Notes under the pieces: model-generated
What the model saw: the letters and a program-made list of their open reading frames with translations, nothing else
Databases searched by the model: none
What the model was told of the DNA's origin: nothing
Source of the DNA: Gnetum montanum
Taxonomy: Eukaryota > Streptophyta > Gnetopsida > Gnetales > Gnetaceae
DNA: 64,000 bases
Assembly (NCBI GenBank): GCA_015680685.1
Contig: MNCI01003573.1
Span: 1,250,053 to 1,314,052 of the forward strand
Reading direction: 5' to 3'
Program-made: the position numbers and the translations under genes
Part shown: positions 49,090 to 59,380 of the stretch, one piece after another
Layout of the letters: each line of letters begins with the position of its first letter
Numbering within the stretch: the first letter of the stretch is position 1

Positions 49090-49249
49090 GTGCTCCGCCG
49101 TCGCTGACGCCGCCACCTCCCAATTTGCTACTTTTTGCCTTTTTACTTATTTTTCGCCAAAAATTTGCTCAAAAATAATAAAAAAATAGAAATTACTACA
49201 TCTCGGTTCCCCTGTGAACCCCATTCCGGACGTTTATGCTGAACATTCC

Positions 49250-49500
49250 AGCATAAACTGCCATTACGGCCCAGTATGGCCTTAAACTACCGTGACGGCC
49301 CGGTATGGCCTTAAACTGCCGTGATGGCCTGGTATGGCCTTAAACTACCATGACGGCCCAGTATGGCCTTAAACTGCCACATACGAATCCATTACGGCTT
49401 GGTATGACCTTAAAATGCCATCTGCAGATTACATGTGGCCCGGTAAGGCGTTAAACTACCACCCACAGCCTGGCATGGCCTTAAACTGCCATGCGTCACG
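49250..49500 (+). repeat. GGCCTTAAACTACC minisatellite, middle copy in element D
   Basis: About seven units of ~30 bp (GTATGGCCTTAAACTACC + GTGACGGCCC with variants). It lies between the antisense promoter and the RT-containing frame. Minus-strand element H has the same motif at 24.2-24.3 kb. Confidence 0.85.
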
Positions 49501-49519
49501 GTGTGACGATAATCCACCA

Positions 49520-50780
49520 TCATGCATGTACACATAATCTAAAATTACCAAAGAACATAGAACGATACCCATTAGCTCATTCAGCTCTATGTTTATTGGC
49601 AAGAGCAAGCCTGATGGATTGCCAGCATTTAACCGCACCATTAATCATTGAAGGACCGTATGGAAAAATTGCAAGAGATATTAACATAAACCTCATCCAT
49701 TTAAGTTCATCAACGGACGACGCAGTCATCGCTTCAACATAGCAAACAATAGACAACTACAAAGGCATGACAAAATCCCTCGACATAGAAGCCGAAAATA
49801 TCACCGAAGACGTGTTGACCGAAACCCCCATAACCATGCCCGATGGGGAAATTAAAATACTAAAATTAAGCACATTACTAAAACCGCACCTAGCCAAAAA
49901 CATTAAAGACGTGCTTAGGGAAAATATGAAAGCATTCGCTTGGTCCTATACGGACATGCTTGGACTAGATCGCCAACTTATCCAGCACAACATCATCCTT
50001 GACCCAAAATTAAGACCAGTAAAACAAAAAGCACAAAAGGTTAAACCGAAGTGGCATTGGCAGTTCGTAATGAGATCACCAAACTTTATCAGGCTAGCTT
50101 CATTTGAGCTGTTGATTACGCTAAGTGGGTATCTAACATGGTCATCGTTTCGAAGAAGAACGGAAGCATTCACTTATGCATTGACTTCTGAGATTTAAAT
50201 GTTGCAACCATAAAAGATGATTTTCCTCTACCCAACATCAATCAACTTGTTGACTCGACCGCTGGGCATGCACTGTTATCTTTTATAGATGGCTTCTCGG
50301 GATACAATCAAATACGTATCAACCCAGAGCATCAGCTTCGGACAACCTTTATGACACCATGGGGAACCTTTTGTTACACAATGATGCCCTTTGGTCTCAA
50401 AAACACTGGGGCCACGTATCAAAGAGCCATGACATTCATCTTTAGTGATTACATGTTACACTCACTCAACGACTATGTAGACGACATTGTGATTAAGTCC
50501 AAAACATCAGAACAACATGTACAAGACCTTGACCTAGTATTAAAACGTTGTTTAAAGTATGAATTGAGACTCAACCCAAAAAAATGTGTCTTCGGAGTCA
50601 AGACAGGCAAAATGCTTGGATTTATAGCCTCAGAAGAAGGGATACGAGTAGACCCCGATAAGTTTAAGGCCATAACAAACCTAAAACCACCAGGCAACCT
50701 TACCGAACTTCAAGGTCTACAAGGTAGATTACAGTTTATCAGGTGCTTCATAGAAAAATTGATAGAAAAGCTAAAACCTA
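49520..50780 (+). pseudogene. Element D reverse transcriptase, one frameshift
   Basis: Pre-RT segment: LDIEAENITEDVLTETPITM, MKAFAWSYTDMLGLDRQLIQ (49,767-50,050). A one-base shift near 50,065 leads to QLVDSTAGHALLSFIDGFSG and YNQIRINPEHQLRTTFM. Then MTPWGTFCYTMMPFGLKNTG, NDYVDDIVIKSK (YVDD intact), and thumb LTELQGLQGRLQFIRCF. Stops (TGA) at two sites in the finger region. Palm motifs are all present. It follows the antisense cassette by 0.5 kb, so a spliced sense RNA may be needed to join it to PR. Confidence 0.9.
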
Positions 50781-51260
50781 TGAACCACCTATTACGCAAG
50801 AACATCCATTTTGAATGGACTCCGCAGTGTCAAGAAGCATTTGACGACATTAAAACGACACTTGCTCGATTACCCAATGTTTATCCACCTCAAAACAATA
50901 AACCATTTTACATCTACCTCGCTACTTCGGATTCGTCAATCGCATCTATGCTTTGCCAGAAATAAGATAACGGAACCGAAGTCCCTGTGTATTACTTAAG
51001 CCATGCATTAGTTGCCCACGAGAAAAAGTATAATGACGTGGAGAGGTCCTGTTTAGCTTTGGTCTTTTCTTTGAGAAAATGGCGACATTACCTCTTCCGT
51101 AACCAAGTTAACATAATTTGCAAAGATAATGTGCTCAGGGCCATCACAGGAAACATTTACGAAACGAGTCAAATAGCCCGCTGGAAAGCCATGATAGCTA
51201 AATTTGACCTGCACTACATAGCGCAATCATCAGTTAAAGGTCAAGCCATAGTAAGTCAAA
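50781..51260 (+). pseudogene. Element D gypsy-type RNase H (catalytically degenerate)
   Basis: NKPFYIYLATSDSSIASMLC, a TAA at 50,963, then VPVYYLSHALVAHEKKYNDV and LRKWRHYLFRNQVNIICKDN. The usual first Asp (YLDAS) is Ala. In Tat elements this domain is known to be a degenerate tether after gain of a second RNase H. It is followed directly by that second domain. Confidence 0.8.
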
Positions 51261-51334
51261 TGGTCACGTCACCAACACACGATCAAGCGATAATAGAGCC
51301 AGAATTCCCGGATGAGAACATAAGAGCAATAGAC

Positions 51335-51760
51335 ATAGTGCCCAACGACTACGATGCCATTCTAAACTTTGATGGAGCATCCACCTCTCCAGGGGGAAGT
51401 GCAGCCGCTGTCATCACCTATCCCTCTGGGGAAATCCGACCCTTTGCTTATCGCTTCAACTTTCATTGTATAAACAACATGGCAGAGTACGAAGGTCTCC
51501 TTAGAGGTCTCGCGGTAGCATTGGCTTTATACATCACATGGCTTGTGGTTAGAGGAGACTCGCAGCTGGTCATAAACCAGGTCACAGACGTCTATACATG
51601 TAAAGCCCAACATTTACAACCATACTACGACCTGGCAAAACACCTAACAAGACGATTCGAAAGCATCAATGTGCAACACATCTCTAGAAATGACAATACC
51701 ATCGCAGACGCACTAGCCACCTTGGCACTAAACGTATCGCCTGACATGTTCCACATGTTG
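51335..51760 (+). pseudogene. Element D archaeal-type RNase H (second RNase H)
   Basis: All four acidic residues are visible: ILNFDGASTSPGGSAAAV (Asp), NNMAEYEGLLRGLAVALAL (Glu), LVVRGDSQLVINQVTD (Asp), NDNTIADALATLAL (Asp). This extra RNase H is the hallmark of the Tat lineage of plant Ty3/gypsy elements. The frame 50,987-51,916 is open, so this is the best preserved enzyme domain in the window, though the polyprotein is broken on both sides. Confidence 0.9.
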
Positions 51761-51919
51761 CCAAACTCCATAACCAGTTGTGACGAACCAATAACCGATA
51801 CTCTTGACACGCTGCTGATCGCATTTGTTAGTACGATACGAGCGGTAGAATGGTATGATGACATAAAAGAATATCTTCTACGCGGCGAAACACCACGACA
51901 TCTAACAAATGCATAAAAG

Positions 51920-53088
51920 GATGCAGTACGAAAACGTTCTAAGGAGTATACCCTAGTAGGGAATACGTTATGTCGTAGATCCTATGAAGGCATATTGCTA
52001 ACATGCGTCAATAGTACCAATGCCCAAACCATTGTCGAACAAGTACACGACAGACTATGCAGAGGACACATAGCACCAAAAGCCATGGCAACAAAGATCA
52101 GACGCTTAGGCTATTATTGGCCACACATGGAATACGACTGCCTCTCCAAGGTCAGAACATGTAGTACTTGTCAAAAACATAGCAATCTAATACATGTCCC
52201 ACCAAATGAGTTGCATACAACGCAAATCACGTAGCCCTTTCAAAAGTGGGGATTGGACCTTATCGGCCTGATAACACCTTCATCTTCTGCAGGGCATAGC
52301 TTCATCATAACCGCAACTGAATTTTTTACGAAGTGGGTAGAAGTTTCTTCCCTTCGAGAAACTACATCTAAACATGTATGCAATTTCATTCTCGAAAACA
52401 TTGTAACCCGCTTTGACATTCCCATGACAATCATCACTGACAACGGGCCACAATTTAGCAGTGCCGAGATCAAAACCTTTTGTGAAAGTCTAGGGATCAA
52501 ACACTCGTTTTCATCCCCTTACTATCCTCAGAGCAATGGGCAAGCAAAGGCAATGAACAAAACGATTATTACAATACTCAAAAAGATGCTCACCCAAAGT
52601 AAGTGAAGATGGCACGAATAATTGATATACGCATTGTGGGCATACCGTACTACACATCGAACTTCAACAAGTAAAACGCCATATAGTTTTGTTTACAGTT
52701 CAAAAGCTATTTTACCTTTGGAATTATAGGTACCATCTTTAAGGATAACACTTTCCGGACTCCTCGACGACGGGCAAAACAATGATCTGCACATCATTGA
52801 CCTCGACTCGGTGGAGGAAGAACGCATACGTGCCCTCGATTAGATCGAATGGTATTAAAAACAAAAATGGCAATGAAATCGGCATGACACTCATAAGCGC
52901 CCTATCAAAGAAGGTGACCTTGTACTTAAGGCAGTTCGAGAACACTCAGAAAATTCTCAGCCAACTGGGAAGGGCCTTACTTGGTCATTAAAGCATTCGA
53001 CAACGGAGTATTTAAGCTCGCTGATATGGAAGGGAATGAGCTTGCCAATCCAACCAATCACTTGTTCCTAAAACTGTTCTACATTTGA
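51920..53088 (+). pseudogene. Element D integrase, broken
   Basis: Zinc-binding HHCC: VHDRLCRGHIAPKAM, LGYYWPHMEYDC, RTCSTCQKH. Core: WGLDLIG (Asp), MTIITDNGPQFSSAEIKTF (Asp), YYPQSNGQAKAMNKT, where the catalytic Glu of the usual GQAE is Lys. Stops at 52,232 and 52,604. The C-terminal part, FEGPYL-like GPYLVIKAFDNGVFKLADME and LKLFYI, ends at TGA 53,088 after a frameshift. It would have catalysed cDNA insertion. Confidence 0.85.
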
Positions 53089-53129
53089 GTACAAGCTCAG
53101 GTACATGCGAGTCCTGGAGTCACAACTTT

Positions 53130-53620
53130 AAACTGATACCACAAAAAAATCCTGGATTATGAGTTTAAACTAATACCACAGAATAGTCCTGGGTTATGAC
53201 TTTAAACTGATACCACAAAATAGTCCTAGATTATGACTTTAAACTGATACCACAGAATAGGCCTGAATTATGACTTTAAACTGATACCACAGAACAGTCT
53301 TGGATTATGACTTTAAACTGATACCATAGAACAGTCCTGGATTATGACTTTAAACTGATACCACAGCTCATCCTGGAATCATGACGATAAACTGATATCA
53401 CACAGTGTTCGCAATGATGATAAACTAGCACCCATCCGGCATGACAGTAAACTACCACCGTCGCATTCACCAGAGTCCGCTAAGACTATAAACTGGTTTG
53501 CCTCTTCATGGTCCGCTAAGACTAAAAACTGGCAACGTAACGTCCGCCATGACACTAAACGGGCAATGTCCAATGGGTTATGACAAAAACTAACCCATGA
53601 TAGTCCGCCAAGACTATAAA
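53130..53620 (+). repeat. GACTTTAAACTGATACCACA minisatellite, downstream of integrase in element D
   Basis: Seven regular ~42-bp units (TCCTGGATTATGACTTTAAA + CTGATACCACAGAA) at 53,135-53,400, then looser TAAACTGGCA / TAAACCGACA units to 53,620. The TAAACT core is shared with the arrays beside the antisense cassette. Tandem repeats in the 3' region are known for Tat elements. Confidence 0.85.
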
Positions 53621-54490
53621 CCGACAAGTTCATCTCTGGTTCCTCAATCCTTCGCCACATTCAAACTTCATCAGAATCACTACATCGTTCGCCATCAGAC
53701 AATCCCACCAACGTCACTGCCACTCATATGCCATGCCTGAAATCACCTCCAATGTATTGGTCACTGTGTAAGTCTAAGCTCCCATATTCACTCATGGTTT
53801 TTTTGTTTCCTTGGAGTTATGTCTGCAGGATGACACCCAGAGGTTTTCGCACAAGAATGCATTTCATCATAAGCAACAAGATGGGACAATGTTCACAGCA
53901 CACATGGCAAGACTAAATCAAACCATTCGCTAGTATATCCCCATCTCCCGACACACTCTCTATCTATTCAATGACACAGTTCACTCAGTCACACTTTTGA
54001 TACACCCCGTACGCCCAAAACCTTGAGCATGCTGTTGCATACTGTAACACTTTGAAGTAGTTGCAACACACGACAAAGCACTTGTGCATGAGTACAAAAT
54101 CACGACAAAGTTTCTTCCTTCAAGAAAAAAAAATGCAAGACCCTTGGCACTTCCCATACAAGCCCCAGGTAGGAAGGAAATCGTCTTAAAACTAAGTACT
54201 CATGTCAAAATCAATAAAAAAACATCCAGTTGCATAGCTTTGGCTCTCCACCAATAGGCTTCCCCTAAAAATTAAACAAGGGCCTTATTCCTCCAAAGAA
54301 TGTAACACATCCTCCCATGGCTTTGGTCTTGCCAGCAAGTTCTCTTGAACATTACCCAAGAGGCTTGTTCCGCCAAAGGATGCACATTACATGTCTAGAT
54401 TCCAAGTCTACTAAATAATGGCTATTGACAAGGATCAGCATGACACACACACTAGAGCATCCCATTTTCACCAAGCACAATCCCTTGGGT
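53621..54490 (+). other. 3' untranslated region of element D
   Basis: No coding similarity and no D LTR sequence. The right limit is uncertain; composition changes to AT-rich, CpG-poor DNA near 54,490. Confidence 0.5.
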
Positions 54491-55290
54491 AGTTACTAGT
54501 CCCCAAGGTGAGGTTAGGTTATGGTGGTCATAGGTGGGCTAAATAAGGAGAAAGATGTTTGTGTTAAAACTTGAGGTACAAATGGGACAAATGAGGTATG
54601 AGATGCTTGTGTTGCTTGGGGTCCCAATGAGGGTCCCACTAGTATGTGAAAGGAAGATGATGAGGTACACATCATCATGGATGGGTGAATGAAGTTAGGC
54701 TATGAAACAAATGGTATTGATGAGAATAAGGAAGTGGATTGGGACACAAGTTATGTTTGTTGTGTGGTGATGATGGCTGTGGACCTAAACATGATAATAT
54801 GGATAGGAGGAGAGTTGGGCTAAGGGACTTGTTCCATTGATGAGGCAAGAGACATGGAGTTTGGTGTGCTTGTTTGAGAAGCTCAAGTTTGGAAAAGACT
54901 TTCAATGAAGGTGTCTAGCTCTTGCTCAGCCTCAAACTCATCTTCCTTTCCTTGATTATCCTCTAAGCTAATTCCCTTACTAGAGTCATCAACCTTAATG
55001 AGTTATGTAAGAATTTTTATATAGAAGTTGGTAAGGAGGATTTGGTCATAGGGAGATGGAATATATTCTTTCTCATCTTGACCTATAATTTCAAATTGAT
55101 GCTTAGCTTCAGATTTGGAGCATGGTATTAATAGACCAACTTGCATCTTAGTAGAGATGAAGTTGTAGAATTCCTCATTGATAACTACAAAATCCAACCT
55201 CTTGCCCATTTGCCTAAGTTATTGCCTTCATTCTATTACCATGAAGTCTTTCAAGTCATAAACATGAACTACATCTTGGCTAGATACCAT
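54491..55290 (-). pseudogene. Element H gag N-terminal part
   Basis: Start ATG at 55,290-55,288 (minus). 55,003-55,209 reads INEEFYNFISTKMQVGLLIP, matching KYNFLCTKI of A and QYNFICVKIQAGLVV of D. An acidic stretch (NQGKEDEFEAEQEL) corresponds to QDGQDEFEAHSEN of A. A Pro/Ser/Gln-rich part (54,675-54,905) follows. It is the upstream half of the gag at 36.9-38.1 kb; element D separates them. Confidence 0.75.
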
Positions 55291-56179
55291 GTTTGTAAGG
55301 TTAAGGGACAATGTAGTTGATTAGATGAAAGACATTATAAATGTGCTAAAATGGCCAAAAATGTTTATAAATTTTTTTAAAAAGTGTGAATTCCAATAAG
55401 TGGAATTTAAAAATGACCAAAAAAGAAAAAAAATAGCTGAAAATGGGTTACTTACTATAAATAGGAAGTGGATACCAAAGGGGATATACCTCCTTACTAA
55501 AAATGGAAAGAGGAGGTATCACTCTCCACCCACTCCTAGCTTCCTAGCTATAGAAAAATGATAAAAATGGCCAAAGTGAGTTACTTACTATAAATGATAA
55601 GTTGGGGCTATGAGGAGTATACCCCTTTATCAAAAATGGAAAGGTGAAAAGGTTTTAATAAACTTCACCGACGTTAGTTTCCTAGCTACCTTCTACATTG
55701 GGTGTGGTGGGGGGAAAGAAGGAGGTGAGATGGGAGGATCTCACACCTTCTTATTTCAATGTTGGTGAAGGGGTAAGGGTGGGGGAGTTTGGTAAGTATT
55801 TTTTTAGTTGAAAAACCAAAGTTGAAACTTTGATTTTTACAAAGATGAGGTTTTTTAAGAAATTGGCAATGTTGACCCTACTAGAAAAAGTTCATAGCAA
55901 GGGGTTTGGGTGGTCCAAGGGTATAACCCTTCCTAGCTGATGAGGGTAACACCCTTCCTAGCTAGCTTTAGAAATTCCTAGAAATTGCCATGAATTTCTT
56001 TTAAGAAAAAAAAACCCAAACATCCATAGTGGGGGGTTTAACACCTATGATAGCTTCAGAAAATTTCCAATAACTACTATGAATTTTCTTAAAGCCCAAA
56101 CAACCACACTAGAGGAATGGTGATAGAAAAAATGATAGAAAAATGGTAAATTAATTTTGGCAAAGAACTTGGATGGAGG
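55291..56179 (-). other. Leader of element H
   Basis: Non-coding, AT-rich, between PBS (56,180) and gag ATG (55,290). A duplicated AACACCCTTCCTAGCT occurs near 55,925 and 55,950. Nothing else recognised. Confidence 0.45.
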
Positions 56180-56196
56180 CCCTCCTTCTAGTGGCA
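56180..56196 (-). other. Primer-binding site of element H
   Basis: Minus-strand TGCCACTAGAAGGAGGG, two changes from the PBS of D, six bases inside the LTR end. Confidence 0.7.
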
Positions 56197-56202
56197 TAAA
56201 AC

Positions 56203-57240
56203 TGTAACAACTGAAAAATTTTATCACTGGAAAACCAAAAATCTCAACACAATAGCTTTAATCCTAAATTCCCAATGCCTCCAAAAAATGGAATTTAGGA
56301 TTCCTTGGATGGTCTAGCAAATCACCCAAGGACTTAGAGGAGGACAAGAAAAAGTAATAAAAATACAAATACGATTGTAGATCTAAAAATGTAAATGTAT
56401 TAAAATAAAATAATAGATCTAATTTGTACACAAACTAAAATTGTAAACTTTATTTCACAAAAAATAGAGAGATTTTAGAGCTTGTGTACAAAAATGTGCC
56501 TAGGAGCAAGGGGTTCACTTCAATGAGGGCTTGGAATCCATTGCTCCATGATTCAAATGCTTCACAACTCGCAATGTTTGAAATCTTTGCTACTTCTTGT
56601 ACTAGATCTATAAAAGGGGGTGGGGGTGTTATAGGGGGATTAACAATGGCTATGAGAAGTAACAATTGCTATGGGTGGTAACAATTTCCCAAAAAGGGGG
56701 TTCCATGTTGGGGATTCAAGAGGCTTTGTGTGTGTTGAAAGCTCTTGAATGCAAAAATGCTTACCAAAAATGCCAAAGTGTGTGTGTGCCAAGGGGGTAA
56801 AACCTATAAATGGTGCTTGGTACTTGGTTATATAAGGTTTTGGGGCATAAATCATGCCGCAAATTGGCTTGATTGTAGCTGCAAATTTTTGTTACATTTT
56901 AGGTAGGGTAGGTGCCAAAATTTGAAGGATTACCATATATAGTAAGAGTCATAACCCCATGGTCATTTTGTTTATTAAAAATAGTAATGAGGGGATTCCT
57001 TCCATGCTAGGAGAATGGCTTCTATGCTAGGAAAAAATCTTCCATGCTAAGTATGAAGCTTCTAAGTTGGGAAAAGTATTTTAGGTTGAGAGTAGATCTT
57101 CCATGCTAGAGGGGGGTGTGAAGAGATCTTTCACATTGAGCAAGAAGTTTCTATGCTAGGGGGAAGTCTTCCATGCTGAGCATGAAGTTTCTACACTAGG
57201 CATGTAGTCTTCATGCTAGGGGAGAGATTATATATTTATT
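56203..57240 (-). repeat. 5' LTR of element H (upper limit uncertain)
   Basis: Minus-strand end ..TTTTTCAGTTGTTACA matches the LTR ends of A and the solo LTR. A TATATAA box lies at 56,828-56,834. U3 contains the repeat at 57,000-57,225. The LTR start (TGAAACACC in relatives) was not found, so the LTR may extend further right. Confidence 0.55.
57000..57225. repeat. U3 repeat of element H: TCTTCCATGCTAGG units
   Basis: About ten ~20-bp units (CTTCCATGCTAGG, TTCTATGCTAGGGGGAAG, CTTCCATGCTGAGCATG). The TTCCATGCTAGG core is the same as in the ~185-bp array at 14.2-24.3 kb, which is probably internal to the same element. Confidence 0.7.
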
Positions 57241-59380
57241 TTCTTTTCTTGTTACCTTTATTAATTTTAGCTAGTTTTATTGGAAATTTTGGGTTTTATT
57301 ATTACTACTACAAATCTAGCAAATATTACAAGCAAGCTATCCTATTATGATTAATTAACTAAATGACCAATTGTTATTCTTGACTTATGTTCTTTACTAA
57401 TGCTCTATCAGTTTTCTGGTGGTATCAAGTAATGAGTTCATAACATCCATCCATTCCATTTGTTCCATTAAAAATTAGTATCCTAGAAGCACAAGGTTCT
57501 TTCATATTAAAAGTTAAAAATTACTCAATGATCTAGATCCCAAAAAATTTGGGAAGGCCCAAGTGGAAATTGGTATGGCCTTAAGGATATTTGATATGAT
57601 TTCTCTTAATATCATTCTTAATCTCTATACAACTCCATTGGTATATCATAACTCCTACCATCGATCATAAAAGGAAGCATGTCTTTGGATGATGTGGTTT
57701 TAGTGAAGAAAAGGAAAAAAACACAAAAATAAAAATAAAAGAAATCAAAGCATACCCCTTGGACTCAATAATGGGCTAGAAGTATTGGTTATGAGGATAG
57801 AAAGACATGTTACCCATACCTGAAGGAACCCCTCTAAGTAAGGCCCTATTTACTTTCTTCTTCTCTTTGTTTCTTTTCTTGGAGTGATGATCATCCTATA
57901 GGATTGTCATAAACGTTTGATCAACATAGAGTAGGCATTTTTTGATGTGAGGTCATTGAAAAGAGAATGGACTTGGTCTTGAATTGGAACAAACTGGTAT
58001 CAAATCATCTTAATTACTATTTTCACCAAGAATCTCATGTGCCTAGAATTCTGATTACCTCTTTCCTATTCTCTCTCTACTATTCATTTCTCTCATGTTC
58101 TATCATCTTACTACCTCATACCCTCATAAATTATCTAGTATTATTTCTAGATAACATAGCCCTCAGATCATTTCTTTTATTGGTATGAAATTTAACTTAA
58201 CCAAACCATTCATCATCCTTGTGGTCCATAGACTTTTTGTGATAAAAGGTATGCAAAGGTATAATAGCCATAAGGTTTCTTTGGTAAGGACTCACTTACA
58301 TACCTTTGGTATAACTTAAGTTAAATTTCCTATCATGGGTTTCTTGTTTGATCAATCATTTTAATATCACAAACAACATTTAGTTTTGATATATTTGCAA
58401 TCATAAAATCATCTAAATCCATTTGATTTTCTTCTCCTAAGCTAAACCTACCCTCTTTCATGTTGTTGATATCATTCTTTATGTTTTAACTTTCATTTGA
58501 CTCTTGTTATATTCCAAAACTCATCTAAAATTCATTTGGTTCTTAATGTAAAAAATAACTACAAATAGTTACATTGACATAGCCCTATCGATGCAGTCGA
58601 AATAGTCAACATAGCCTCATTGACGTGGCCTCATCAATGTAGTGTAAAACATATATATATACATGTCACACTTAGCTTATTTTTCATCATTTTCCAATAG
58701 AACTAGAGGAGTTTTTGTAGTTTTTTAGATCCCAAGAACATCTTGAGCCTTGTTACTCACAAACCACTAGTCCATGTTTACTTGTTCTTTAACCCTTGAG
58801 CTACCAAAGGTAAGTTTTATGTCTTGGGGGATACAAACCTTTGGTTCTTCCTAGAAATTTTTTTAAAAATTTTCTAATTCCTTTTGGTAAATCCATTAAA
58901 GTAATATTAAATTAATCACCATAAAGAGTTAATACTAACAAACAAACTTTGATAGATAAGAATAAAATAATGTTAAAATGATACACCTAGCCAATATTAC
59001 AAACAAGGACTTAACAAATCAACTCTTAACACCTAATAACTAAACATAACCTAATCATAAGAAAAGAATGTATTCAAGTAACTAGAGGTTATGAACTAAA
59101 AAGCTGATCATGGGTTATATTTGTGATCATAGATGCCACCAAACATGGATTATAAGTTGGAGGGCCATCATAGCCTAGGGAAAATTGATCCTAAGGAGGA
59201 AGTGACCAACAATAGTAGCAACCACAACCCAAGAGTAAGAAGCCAAGGTCACACATGCTACTAGACATCCTTGAAAGAAACCTAAACTGGAACTTATTAT
59301 GTGTATTTTTGTTGCAAAAATAGGTCAATCTAGGTAGGACGAGGCTCATAGGCCAAGGCCTAGCTTATAGGTCATTCTAA
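57241..59380. other. Unassigned AT-rich region
   Basis: No convincing protein similarity. At 58,570-58,680 a GC-richer stretch (CCTCATTGACGTGGCCTCATC) followed by ACATATATATATACATG looks like the U3/TATA part of an LTR and resembles 14,100-14,160 weakly. The rest may be the remainder of the H LTR and flanking repeat DNA. Confidence 0.4.

Larger units (their letters stand above)
38088..54490 (+). mobile_element. Element D: Tat-lineage Ty3/gypsy retrotransposon carrying an antisense gene; 3' LTR not found
   Basis: 5' LTR 38,088-39,319, PBS, gag, protease, minisatellite and assembly gap, antisense gene (44.5-48.9 kb), second minisatellite, RT, RNase H, archaeal-type RNase H, integrase, third minisatellite, 3' UTR. 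D is richer in CpG than all neighbours, so it is the youngest large element. The right edge (about 54,490) is placed where composition changes and the gag N-terminus of H begins. No copy of the LTR occurs there. D splits H, whose gag resumes on both sides. Confidence 0.85.

Noticed and set aside
58570-58680. Possible LTR promoter (CCTCATTGACGTGG.. then ACATATATATATACATG)
   Set aside because: No second copy, PBS or LTR end found; kept only as a note in the unassigned region.
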